The position numbers were made by a program, and so were the translations under genes. 64,000 nucleotides of DNA from Endozoicomonas sp965198415 (GTDB taxonomy: Bacteria > Pseudomonadota > Gammaproteobacteria > Pseudomonadales > Endozoicomonadaceae): the NCBI GenBank assembly GCA_965198415.1, contig CBDAPN010000030.1, forward strand, positions 248,001-312,000. The letters are read 5' to 3'. The notes below the pieces were generated by a model, which had not been told where the DNA came from, made no database searches, and saw only the letters and a list, made by a program, of their open reading frames with translations. Shown here in pieces: positions 8,050-15,997 of the stretch (within the stretch, counting starts at the first letter, position 1; each line of letters starts with the position of its first letter).

Positions 8050-8288
8050 GTTGTCAGAAAAGTAAAGTCAACACTCTGATTCGCTACTTCATATCCAGTC
8101 GCTAACTCTGTGCAGAAGAGGTTCTTCAGGCCACCAGACAGCACTGGCTCGTTGCGAACCAGTTGCACTGGGTTCTGGACGTAGCTTTCGATGAAGATTC
8201 TGTGAAGGCAGGTATCAAGAACAAGCGGAAAGCTTGTGGTTGGGATGAAAACTATATGATGAAAGTGCTTGGATTGATTAATTCTTGA
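8050..8288 (+). pseudogene. Remnant of ISAs1-family transposase 3' end
   Basis: The plus strand encodes a stretch ending RYFISSR, then an in-frame stop, then AEEVLQATRQHWLVANQLHW and VLDVAFDEDSVKAG. This corresponds to the conserved C-terminal HW-x4-LHWVLDV block of ISAs1-type DDE transposases. The stop codon at 8104-8106 and the absence of the rest show it is dead. The identification rests on remembered family motifs. Confidence 0.6.
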
Positions 8289-8335
8289 TCATGTTTTTGC
8301 CCTTGGGGAAGGTGACTGCTCCCCGCCATATTGCA

Positions 8336-8382
8336 CCCAAAAGGCATAAATACCCAAAGGGCATAAATACCCAAAGGGCATG
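8336..8382. repeat. Tandem 17-bp repeat related to a copy at 32.17 kb
   Basis: Almost three units of CCCAAAGGGCATAAATA occur head to tail. The reverse complement of the same unit (with AAGGG) is repeated at 32171-32206 beside a TnpB fragment. It may be a terminal part of an IS200/IS605-type element. Confidence 0.6.
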
Positions 8383-8461
8383 AAGGCGAGGGTTTACAGT
8401 AATTTTGCTAAGGCTCCCCCGTTGCGTATGACTACTTCATTTCTCAACCATATACTGCCCA

Positions 8462-9913
8462 TCATGAATATTTACCTGTAAAACTCTTTAACAAATAACT
8501 TGCGAGATTATTATGTAACATATCGATGATTCCATCTATCGATGAATGATCGAAAGCATCTATGCCCTTGTATTCTTTGGAATTAATTAACATATCCAAA
8601 GCAATTTTATCAGCATATAACCTGAGTTCATCTTGCTCATTATTACGAACTAAACCTTCAAACTTTTCTTTAACATCTTTTTTCAAAGTTTTTACAAAAC
8701 TAAATATCCTAAAAACACCTTCATTGATCCTGGGTATACAGTGTGACAGCGTTGTAAATCTATTTAGATAAATAATGTCATCTAAAGATTTTTTGTCTTT
8801 ATGCTTGTTTTTTATTTCTCCAAACCATTCCCGGAATGCAGGATAGAAGACGGCAAGCACTTTTTCTTCTTCTGTTTCTTCTGTTGGTTTTTTTGTTTGT
8901 TTTTTTGTTTCTTTTTTTGTTTCTTGTGTATTTGAAGTTGTTGGCCTGTAATTCTTTAATACTTCAACAATCGACAAGTAACTTTTTTGGGATAGTGATC
9001 CCCCACAGTTTTCAAATAAATATCGGCCCTTTTTCTCAGAGTCAGTGCCCAGTCTGCTCGCACTGCCACTTGTCAATTTGCTTACTAAATGGTCCGCTAA
9101 GCTATCGCGCATAACCTTAAAATCCTCACTTGATCTTGAAAGTTTGGAGCCATTTATATCTTTTAAATTTGACCTGGTCATTAACCAATAACCCGCCGCT
9201 TTATAAGCAAAAAAATCAATATTTTCATGATCGTTATTGCGAACTGCTTCTTCAAGATTTTCTGCGTCTAGATTATTTAACATCATTTCACTTTTCAAAG
9301 TGCCCCAAATAGAATCTTTGATCTCTTCCACATGAAAAAGCAAAGTAGAAAATCTAGTGAAAAATAGGTCTCTTTGGCTTTCATCAAGATCACACCCCTG
9401 ACTATTTTTTATGTTATCGAGCCACTCAGTCTGTGCAGCCTCAATGGCGTCAAATACCTTATCTTGTTCTTTTTCATTGTAATTAGCTTGCCTGCACTGT
9501 TGAAATGTTTCAACTAGCCTGGAAAATGTATCTTGAGAAACTGATCCTCCATAAACCGTAAAGACGTTCAAACCATTTACTCTAGTTAATGGTGTTGCAC
9601 GGCCACTTTCTGATCTGAATGGAGTTCCTGTACCTGAGCCTGTTTTTGCAGGCTGGCTGCTGTCGCCAGATAGTGGTTTTTTGCCGGTTGGGAGAGGCTT
9701 CCAACCAGCTTTAGTCGCGAAAAAGTTATAAATATTTTTAAAACTCTCCTTTACAGAATCCAGGCTATTGCCAAGGAATTTGCGGACATCTTTTGCCAGG
9801 TTGACAAACCAGTTTTTAAACTTTCCAAACAAACCTGAGGTTTTATTGGTGTTATTGTTAGCAACGGAGGCTGATTGAACTGTTTGATTAGTGCTATTGG
9901 TAACTGCTTGCAT
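8462..9913 (-). CDS. Candidate effector, N-terminal-module family, with duplicated helical body
   Basis: This 483-residue protein has no recognised domain. Residues about 28-75 carry the module shared with the genes at 50.3 and 52.6 kb: FGKFKNW, KDVRKFLG, SVK, then KNIYNFFATK and LPT. After a linker rich in Ser, Gly and Thr, the body contains two tandem homologous units of about 170 residues, each starting with a GGS(V/L)SQ block and containing FTTL/FSTL, RNN and a closing LVSKLTSG or LLKSFTG block. A Lys/Thr-rich low-complexity stretch lies in the second unit. No signal peptide is seen. The gene is clearly more AT-rich than its neighbours. Secretion through a specialised system is inference from family architecture only. 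Confidence 0.75.
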   Translation of the reverse strand: MQAVTNSTNQTVQSASVANNNTNKTSGLFGKFKNWFVNLAKDVRKFLGNSLDSVKESFKNIYNFFATKAGWKPLPTGKKPLSGDSSQPAKTGSGTGTPFRSESGRATPLTRVNGLNVFTVYGGSVSQDTFSRLVETFQQCRQANYNEKEQDKVFDAIEAAQTEWLDNIKNSQGCDLDESQRDLFFTRFSTLLFHVEEIKDSIWGTLKSEMMLNNLDAENLEEAVRNNDHENIDFFAYKAAGYWLMTRSNLKDINGSKLSRSSEDFKVMRDSLADHLVSKLTSGSASRLGTDSEKKGRYLFENCGGSLSQKSYLSIVEVLKNYRPTTSNTQETKKETKKQTKKPTEETEEEKVLAVFYPAFREWFGEIKNKHKDKKSLDDIIYLNRFTTLSHCIPRINEGVFRIFSFVKTLKKDVKEKFEGLVRNNEQDELRLYADKIALDMLINSKEYKGIDAFDHSSIDGIIDMLHNNLASYLLKSFTGKYS

Positions 9914-10224
9914 TTCATGATCCTCAATATGTTAATCTGCAATCTTAACTTTGACCGCCAAAAACTCATTAAGTTTCATAAAATTGTTTCGTGCTCAAAG
10001 GGCTGGCATTCATGGGTCGAAAAAAGTGCTAAATCAATCCATAGGCTCACACTTCCTGCCGCAATGCATATCTAAACCCCATGAGTAGCCATCAGGCGAA
10101 GGTGAACCAAAATATACCACCGTTGGAGTTGGGAACTATTTTTGAGAGAAGAACCGAGTGACTTGGTTTTTTTGAAGATTTATTATTTTTACAGGCCGCG
10201 ACGACTGGAGTCGCGGCCGTTTTT
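9914..10224 (+). ncRNA. Possible plus-strand small RNA in a gene-free stretch
   Basis: This stretch lies between two minus-strand genes and has no convincing ORF, yet it ends in two tandem plus-strand terminators (10152-10173 and 10194-10226). A plus-strand transcript is the simplest reason for them. A weak TTGACC box at 9951-9956 could be part of a promoter. The call is inference, and only the 3' end is positioned by sequence. Confidence 0.3.
10152..10173 (+). terminator. Plus-strand intrinsic terminator, upstream of a pair
   Basis: AACCGAG (10152-10158) pairs with CTTGGTT (10162-10168) over a TGA loop, with one G-T pair, and is followed by a run of T. No plus-strand gene precedes it. Confidence 0.55.
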
Positions 10225-10226
10225 TT
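10194..10226 (+). terminator. Plus-strand intrinsic terminator, downstream of a pair
   Basis: GGCCGCGAC (10194-10202) pairs perfectly with GTCGCGGCC (10210-10218) and is followed by G and seven T residues. In the minus direction the hairpin is not followed by T, so it does not look like the terminator of the gene ending at 10225. Confidence 0.75.
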
Positions 10227-11361
10227 AGATAGGTGCAGGCACTGCTTTTCGACTCACTTCACTTTCATAGACTGGCTTTAACATTTTGCGCACAGGGTGC
10301 TCATAGACCCAATGCGGCACATGGTGATAGGCAAAACTGGTAGTCGTGAGAACGGTCTCTATCAAGCTCGGCAGATCCTGGTCTTCATACAGCTCAAAGA
10401 ACGAGTGGGCAAGGTGAGCAACGCCTAATAAATCGTGCAAAATTGAGTGGTGGTGGTCGTTGTAATGCTTATTGCCGCCATTCAAAAACTCACCTACTTC
10501 CCAGGCATGGTCAACAATTTCAACCCCGTGCATTACGATGCCAAAAAGGCTCTTAAAGCCAACAACGTTATCTTTACCCGCACTGTTTTTGAATTTGACC
10601 ACGTTTTTATAGGCGCCGTAACTATGAATAACCAGACTGAACATGTCGGCATAGCCAATGATCGTACCAACAGCAGGATTACGGTATAGACGCCAGCGAT
10701 CAAGGACATAGACAGTGGCAGGCAGATTATCATGGTCATATATAATGACCATTGAATAGCTGTCACCAAGGTCGACAACCAGAAACTCTCTATCGAGGTT
10801 TTTAGCCAGCTGCGTGTTTTGAAACTCTTTATTAGGGTGAAGCGATGGTTTGAATAAATGATAAGTCTCTTTGTTTTCAACCTTACCTGAAAGAGTGTTG
10901 TTGAGTGAGAAGGATTTATTTAATTCATTAAAGGCACTGTCATGAAGTGCCGGATGCAGTTGGGTAATGATCGCCCGGGTAAGACGATCACTTTTATTGG
11001 CTTTTTGCAAATCTTCAAAATCAATGCTCAACGGTATTTGCGTTGGTTCTTTATCAGCGGTATGAAAGTACAGCCGACCCACTTCATCTTGACCGTCGGG
11101 GGAGTTTTGAAGGGTGCCTTCGATCGTCAGCTGGCTCAACGAGTTTTTTGCCGGGTTATCGATAGCTGACTCTGGCTCTAGCCGATAACGACAGACGTCA
11201 TCAGAACAGTTGACCGACAAGCGCATATCAACCGATTCTTTCTGCAAATAATCCACCGTAATAACTTTTTCTACGCTGGTACTATCAGCTGATAATAACG
11301 TCCCAGAAAAAAATACGCAGACAGTACCGACCAACAGCCTGGCTTTTTTGAATAGTGGCAT
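10225..11361 (-). CDS. Secreted His-rich protein of unknown function
   Basis: This 378-residue protein starts with a signal peptide (MPLFKKARLLVGTVCVFFSG, likely cleaved after TLLSA). The first half looks like beta structure with a cysteine pair (NCSDDVCRY). The second half is rich in histidine: KHYNDHHHSILHD, VAHLAHSF and YHHVPHWVYEHP, with a hydrophobic segment before it. This pattern could bind a metal, but no known motif is matched. The early TVDYLQKESVDMRLSV region is loosely like the N-terminal domain of the paralogs at 19.4 and 21.2 kb, too weakly to claim. It is a single gene without operon partners. Confidence 0.7.
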   Translation of the reverse strand: MPLFKKARLLVGTVCVFFSGTLLSADSTSVEKVITVDYLQKESVDMRLSVNCSDDVCRYRLEPESAIDNPAKNSLSQLTIEGTLQNSPDGQDEVGRLYFHTADKEPTQIPLSIDFEDLQKANKSDRLTRAIITQLHPALHDSAFNELNKSFSLNNTLSGKVENKETYHLFKPSLHPNKEFQNTQLAKNLDREFLVVDLGDSYSMVIIYDHDNLPATVYVLDRWRLYRNPAVGTIIGYADMFSLVIHSYGAYKNVVKFKNSAGKDNVVGFKSLFGIVMHGVEIVDHAWEVGEFLNGGNKHYNDHHHSILHDLLGVAHLAHSFFELYEDQDLPSLIETVLTTTSFAYHHVPHWVYEHPVRKMLKPVYESEVSRKAVPAPI

Positions 11362-12136
11362 AGCCTAATTTCCTGTGTTTTTTATTACTCGACAAATAAT
11401 AGACGCCTTATTAAAAGTTGCAAATAAGAATGATTATCAAAATTAAAGAGCTGAGTTCTTTCAAATATGTAGGCATCTTGGTCCTAAAAAACAGTCTCAT
11501 CAGTCAAATTAAAAGACTGAATGCAGGACGAATATCCAATTAAATACAGGCTTTTAAGTACGCATTGTCTCTGAGGCAAAATAGGGTAGCAGTAATAAGG
11601 GAGGTGACTTATGAAACTTGCGTTTGAAATGAACAATCAATAATTTAACATAATATATATTATGCGAACCATAGAAAGCGTCATTTATCGCCCGTTCATC
11701 CAGCAAAATTAACGGCATTTTGCTATTTCTACGACAATTTTTAAGTAATGTGACTTTTTGACGAATTTTTTTGAAAAAACGTTGTCTAATATGACAACAT
11801 GCTTGAACAGTGATTACTGAAATTGCAACCGCACTAAGTGGGCGCTAACTCAATAAACGACGTTAGAATAACGCTTTTTTAACGCTTGGTTGCTAAAGAC
11901 AATTGCAGTCAATTATCCGTTCCGTAACGTAACAGTTATGTTACCTGCTGCCGAAATATTTAACGACTGTGAACAGAAGCTTGCTATAACAGTAGATATC
12001 TGTCTACTATTTATTTTGGTATAGCAGTCGCCGTAACCGTTGTACGGACTAGGCTACAGCCTAACAAGCATGGATGGTAAACGACGCAATTAGTTCAAAA
12101 TAAACCTTATAACTAACTAGACAAAGGTAACTGCCA
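11362..12136. other. Long AT-rich gene-free stretch upstream of the MarR-like gene
   Basis: No ORF or RNA gene is recognisable in 775 bp. It contains a 16-bp palindrome (CATAATATATATTATG, 11649-11664), a GTAAC-N6-GTTAC inverted repeat (11929-11944), and the promoter/operator described at 11981-12010. It may be the scar of a lost gene. Confidence 0.6.
11981..12010 (+). promoter_or_regulatory. Promoter with embedded inverted repeat for the MarR-like gene
   Basis: TTGCTA (11981-11986) and TACTAT (12005-12010) are spaced by 18 bases. The inverted repeat AGTAGA-N6-TCTACT (11991-12008) fills the spacer and enters the -10 box. This is the geometry expected of an autorepressed MarR-type regulator gene. 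Confidence 0.5.
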
Positions 12137-12466
12137 ATGACTCTGAAAGGCCTCATTAAATTAACTCAGCTTATGCAAGAACAGCCACTGACTGTCATCC
12201 AGTGGCAAATTCTGCTTGTGGTGGCTGAAAACCCCGGTGAAACCATCACTGACCTAGTTAACGCAGAAAAACTGACCTGCGGTACCCCAAGCGACATCGC
12301 AGTCAGTGTTAAACGACTCGGTGAAGGCCGCCATGATCGCCCCGGCCTTGGCTTGATAAAAAAAGTTCAGCATGAAGACGATGGTCGTTATTTTAAGCTG
12401 ACCCTGTCGACTAAGGGCAAAAAGCTGATCGAAAAAGTAAAACAAAAGTCCCGCTATCTTAAGTAG
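12137..12466 (+). CDS. Small winged-helix transcriptional regulator, MarR-like
   Basis: This 109-residue protein matches the core of a MarR/winged-helix regulator: an N-terminal helix, IQWQILLVVAENPGETITDL, a recognition-helix region (GTPSDIAVSVKRLGE), and a beta wing ending in IKKVQHEDDGRYFKLTLSTK followed by KGKKLIEKV. It is shorter than typical MarR proteins of about 140 residues, lacking part of the dimerisation helices. It is alone on the plus strand after a long gene-free region, with an inverted repeat in its promoter that suggests autoregulation. The ligand is unknown. An AAAGGT ribosome site lies 8 bases before the ATG. Confidence 0.7.
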   Translation: MTLKGLIKLTQLMQEQPLTVIQWQILLVVAENPGETITDLVNAEKLTCGTPSDIAVSVKRLGEGRHDRPGLGLIKKVQHEDDGRYFKLTLSTKGKKLIEKVKQKSRYLK

Positions 12467-12495
12467 TTATCAAAGACTCGCTCCCTGGCTATTGC

Positions 12496-12539
12496 AAAGT
12501 CCGGATAATTTGGCAATAAAACCAAGTTATCCGGACTTT
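12496..12539. terminator. Strong hairpin between convergent genes
   Basis: AAAGTCCGGATAA (12496-12508) is the exact reverse complement of TTATCCGGACTTT (12527-12539), with a TTGG/CCAA extension inside the loop. It sits between the MarR-like gene and the convergent gene ending at 12563. No strong T run follows, so it is a likely bidirectional terminator or RNA stabiliser. Confidence 0.5.
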
Positions 12540-12562
12540 CAGCTTGTCGGTAGGTTTGGTTG

Positions 12563-13939
12563 TCATTGTTGCAAGGTTAAATCAATTATCTCGCAAAGAT
12601 CTTTACGGCCCTGCCCGGTTAACGTTGCACGCAATGGCTGACTATTTGCCTTCAGCGCCGCCAAATCCTCCGGTTTTGCACAAGCTAATAACGTTTTTAG
12701 TCTGATATCAAAGCCTTCGTGCTTAGTGAACTTTGCGGTCCTACTAAGCGCAGCCAGCCAAGCTGGTGCATCCTCTCCCTCAACCTTTGCCCTCTCCATG
12801 GCCAGCAACCTGCCCTGTTCGTCAAATGTTGACCAGCAAGCGTTAAAATCTTCAAAGCGGGTTTGATTGACTGTTGTCTGTCGGGTTGCAAACGCACAAC
12901 ACCCCGAATCACTGAACGGCAAATGTCGAAGGTGTTTGTAGGGTGCCGGTTTGCCACCATGAAAGCTAAATGGATTTTTACCGTGAAATCCCCATACAAA
13001 CTCCATGGCATTAGAAAGGTTCATAAATTCAATTTGAGCGTTGTGCTGCTGTAGCAACTCCCGCAGGTTGTTCATGTCCCGGGCATCAAATAAATTGCAA
13101 TAAGCTGGCACAAATTGAAGATGCCGCAGACTGTCCTGCACCGCGTCAAGGCGCGCTTGTGACGAGAATGGGTAATACTCGCCGCAGTTCGTCCTGTAAA
13201 CCTGGTACTGTTCCTCAAACGGATAGTTAGGGGCATATTGATCGACATAGTTACGTAGCTCAGCTATAAACTTGCCCTCATCCATCACGGTGTTGCAGCG
13301 GCGCAGAAGCTCTAAACGCTTGAGCTGAAGATTCAGAAGTAATGGGTCATAATCAACCATCAGCACTAAACGGCTGTGTTTGGCCAGCTCTGGCAAGCTG
13401 GCCAGCAGGCAGCTATCCCCCACTAAAACGGCTACCTTATGAGCATTACTGGCAGGGGGTGTTTTGTTCAGCGGGGCGTTTTCCAGCATTGCAATGGTTC
13501 GTTTGTAGTCCAACGGGTGCTGCTTATGTATGGGCATGCCCGAGTTGCTGAATTCATAAGAGAATAGATAATGTTGCTGCGCTTTGGCTCCATCATAATT
13601 GGCTCTTGACGAAGGCTGCCCCAATGGCACTGCAAACCGAGCGCTAATGGCGCCTGAGAGCGCTCGCAGCTCGGCTGCACCTGATAAGGTTTCTCGTTGT
13701 GGGCTGATCAATCGCACAGTCTTCGCCCGATGGTAAGACAACGCAAACCTCGCACCCTGATGCTGTTGAATCAGCGAGTCCACCTCAACCGGCGTAACCT
13801 TATAGCCTTTAAAAAGGCCATAAAGCGCCTTCCATAGCTTTTGAGCGTAGTTACCAGACTCAATACACCAGCCCAAGGAGAAAGCATCGAGCCCACTGAA
13901 ATATATATCTTCTGAAGTAGTATCCGGATTGATAGCCAT
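12563..13939 (-). CDS. Unrecognised protein with Rossmann-like (methyltransferase-type) core
   Basis: This 458-residue protein is not assigned. Around residues 166-205 the sequence VAVLVGDSCLLASLPELAKH followed by SRLVLMVDYDPLLLNLQLK looks like motifs I and II of a Rossmann fold: beta strand, G-x-S loop, helix, and an acidic residue ending the next strand. Further on come LQFVPAYCNLFDARDMNNLR and IEFMNLSNAMEFVW, which could be motifs III-IV. SAM binding is therefore plausible, but the glycine-rich loop is poor and no family was recognised. No signal peptide is seen. The gene stands alone, converging on the MarR-like gene. Confidence 0.6.
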   Translation of the reverse strand: MAINPDTTSEDIYFSGLDAFSLGWCIESGNYAQKLWKALYGLFKGYKVTPVEVDSLIQQHQGARFALSYHRAKTVRLISPQRETLSGAAELRALSGAISARFAVPLGQPSSRANYDGAKAQQHYLFSYEFSNSGMPIHKQHPLDYKRTIAMLENAPLNKTPPASNAHKVAVLVGDSCLLASLPELAKHSRLVLMVDYDPLLLNLQLKRLELLRRCNTVMDEGKFIAELRNYVDQYAPNYPFEEQYQVYRTNCGEYYPFSSQARLDAVQDSLRHLQFVPAYCNLFDARDMNNLRELLQQHNAQIEFMNLSNAMEFVWGFHGKNPFSFHGGKPAPYKHLRHLPFSDSGCCAFATRQTTVNQTRFEDFNACWSTFDEQGRLLAMERAKVEGEDAPAWLAALSRTAKFTKHEGFDIRLKTLLACAKPEDLAALKANSQPLRATLTGQGRKDLCEIIDLTLQQ

Positions 13940-14254
13940 AAAATAAATACAAAGCTGTTTTCTTCTTTGACTTATAAAGGCCTTAAAAGTTCAGTCCGGC
14001 GGTTGTCGCATTGCGTGTTATTACCGTACAGTGTCGTCTGAGCAGAGATGTGGGAAGCCATCAGGCCAATTTGTTGGATTTGCAGGCTTCTTTCACGATG
14101 CAAAATTAACGCGAAATCAATGCTTGGCATCATCTTATTGAAGTTTTTTGTTAGCCGAGACTTATCAAAACCACACGCAACGGGAGGCTGTCACAGAACG
14201 GTAGTCGGGCGTTCTGGCGAAGGCGTGAACCCACTGGCAACAAACCGCAGGTTT
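13940..14254. other. Gene-free stretch with a long imperfect hairpin
   Basis: No convincing ORF is seen. The main structure is an imperfect inverted repeat, CGTTCTGGCG near 14210 against CGCCAGAACG ending near 14266, which overlaps the stop of the MOSC gene and may act as its 3' hairpin. Confidence 0.5.
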
Positions 14255-15043
14255 TCACGCCAGAACGGTCACGGCATCTCCTACTTTAATGACCCCATCC
14301 TGGTCGGGAATCATATTTTGCCCAAACAGAACCCCCTGCTCGGTTCGCCGAAATCCAGACAGCGTTTTTAAGGGTTCCTTACCCTCTTTTGCTCCGGTTT
14401 GTGGGTTGACGGTGGTCATCACACAACGGGAGCAGGGCTTAACCAGCCGAAAGGTAACCGCACCAATTTTGATGCGTTGCCAGTGATCTTCGGCAAAAGG
14501 GGTGTGACCGTTGATGACGATATTGGGCCGGAAGCGGTTCATGGTGATGGGGCTTGGCAGCCGCTCGTTCAACTCCTGCAGCGACATCTCGTTCGTGAGC
14601 AAAAATGGAAAACCATCAGCAAAACTGGTGTGGTCACGGGGTTGCCCGTAACGAGGGTTCACTGGCCTTATCGCGTCATCGGGCTGGTAAAAAAGACGAC
14701 AAGGTAACTGCAAAAGCTGACTGAACCACTCGGCAGCCTCGTCGCCGGCATCAACGGCGGTGCACTCATCTTTCCACACAGTCACGGTTGTGGGGGAATT
14801 AATGGGGCGTTGCACCATCAGTGGTTCGGCGTCGGGGCGGGACAACCGCAGGCCGTCATCTAACACTTCAGTAGCAACCAAAGCGAGAATCGGGTGCTGT
14901 CTTTGGGTGATAAACCGACCATTGTCGCCCGCCAATAACCAGCGGCGATCACCCTCAAAACCCCGGGCGGTAACCCGCGCCTCGCTAACAACGATCTGAC
15001 GGGTTGACTTGACGGGGTAGATCGCCAGTTCAGTAACTTCCAT
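14255..15043 (-). CDS. MOSC domain protein, YcbX-like
   Basis: The protein has the MOSC N-terminal beta-barrel (MEVTELAIYPVKSTRQI, then ARGFEGDRRWLLAGDNGRFI) and a C-terminal MOSC domain with FRPNIVINGHTPFAEDHW and the invariant cysteine in KPCSRCVMTTVNPQTG. MOSC proteins bind sulfur-containing molybdenum cofactor; E. coli YcbX detoxifies N-hydroxylated bases. YcbX usually carries an extra C-terminal ferredoxin domain, which is absent here, so this is the short form of about 260 residues. The start at 15043 is preferred over 15052 because a GGAG lies nine bases before it and directly abuts the earlier ATG. Confidence 0.88.
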   Translation of the reverse strand: MEVTELAIYPVKSTRQIVVSEARVTARGFEGDRRWLLAGDNGRFITQRQHPILALVATEVLDDGLRLSRPDAEPLMVQRPINSPTTVTVWKDECTAVDAGDEAAEWFSQLLQLPCRLFYQPDDAIRPVNPRYGQPRDHTSFADGFPFLLTNEMSLQELNERLPSPITMNRFRPNIVINGHTPFAEDHWQRIKIGAVTFRLVKPCSRCVMTTVNPQTGAKEGKEPLKTLSGFRRTEQGVLFGQNMIPDQDGVIKVGDAVTVLA

Positions 15044-15184
15044 GGAACACATCTCCGGGCAAAATGAAAGGAATATTAGGCTGCGTTGCAGCCGGGCTAT
15101 TTAAACTTGCCCACAGTAAAAAGCCGTATCAAAATAACATAACGCATCAAAAAATATTTTCAAAACGTAATCTCAGGGTAATTA

Positions 15185-15997
15185 ATGACTGTGCAGCTGG
15201 TGGATATTGGCGTCAATCTTCACAATTCATCCTTTGACCGGGATCGGGACGACGTCATTGAACGGGCGATAGAACAAAATGTCACTACAATGATTCTTAC
15301 CGGCACATCGCTGGATGAGTCGCAACAGGCGCTACAGTTAGCTCAGACCTACCCGCAACACTGTTTTAGCACCGCCGGGATTCACCCCCACGCGGCCAAA
15401 GAGGCCAACGCTCAAACCTTTGTTGCGCTGAAATCCTTGCTGGCAAAGCCCAAAGTGGTGGCAGTGGGGGAGACCGGGCTCGACTTCAACCGGGACTTCT
15501 CACCGCGCCCGCAACAGGAATCGGTCTTTGAACAGCAGTTGGCACTCGCCAAAGAGACCGCCCTGCCCCTCTTTTGCCATGAGCGCGACGCTGCGGAGCG
15601 ATTTGCTCAAATCATAGCCGCTTATCGTGACCACATCGGCCCGCTGGTGGTGCACTGTTTTACGGCGGATAAAAAAGCACTGTTTCGTTATCTGGATCTG
15701 GACTGCCACATTGGCATCACCGGCTGGATTTGTGATGAGCGCCGGGGCACTCATCTGCACCCGTTGCTGCACAACATTCCTGCCAACCGCCTGATGGTAG
15801 AAACCGACGCACCGTGGTTACTGCCAAGAACGTTGGCAACGAAGCCGAAAAATCGGCGCAATGAACCAGCATTTCTGCCTGAGGTGGTCAAAATGATTGC
15901 CCGGGTCACCGCCAAGCCGGTGGCGCAGGTAGCCCGGGAGACCCGGGAAACTGCACAGGCGTTTTTTAATCTTGCTGCGGATCGAGATGAAAAATAA
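15185..15997 (+). CDS. tatD: TatD family metal-dependent DNase
   Basis: A TIM-barrel hydrolase of 270 residues. The N-terminus VDIGVNLHNSSFDRDRDDVI, the LTGTSLDESQQA block, AGIHPHAAKEA, the metal-binding GETGLDFNR, FCHERDA, VVHCFT, ITGWICDERRG and VETDAPWLLPR are all typical of E. coli TatD, a 3'-5' exonuclease acting in DNA repair and degradation. It is not part of a tat operon here. Its last 32 bases overlap the end of the convergent cation-efflux gene. The start follows a weak AGGGT site. Confidence 0.92.
   Translation: MTVQLVDIGVNLHNSSFDRDRDDVIERAIEQNVTTMILTGTSLDESQQALQLAQTYPQHCFSTAGIHPHAAKEANAQTFVALKSLLAKPKVVAVGETGLDFNRDFSPRPQQESVFEQQLALAKETALPLFCHERDAAERFAQIIAAYRDHIGPLVVHCFTADKKALFRYLDLDCHIGITGWICDERRGTHLHPLLHNIPANRLMVETDAPWLLPRTLATKPKNRRNEPAFLPEVVKMIARVTAKPVAQVARETRETAQAFFNLAADRDEK

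Larger units (their letters stand above)
7670..8461. other. Intergenic stretch with palindromes and insertion-sequence debris
   Basis: From left to right it holds the two palindromes, a roughly 75-bp TnpB zinc-ribbon remnant, an ISAs1-type transposase 3' remnant, and a short tandem repeat at 8336-8382. No intact gene is seen. Long open frames here on the minus strand are readings through debris. Confidence 0.75.

Noticed and set aside
5508..9913. Complete prophage or integrative element
   Set aside because: Only a recombinase pair and IS debris are present; no phage genes, and no attachment-site repeats were found.
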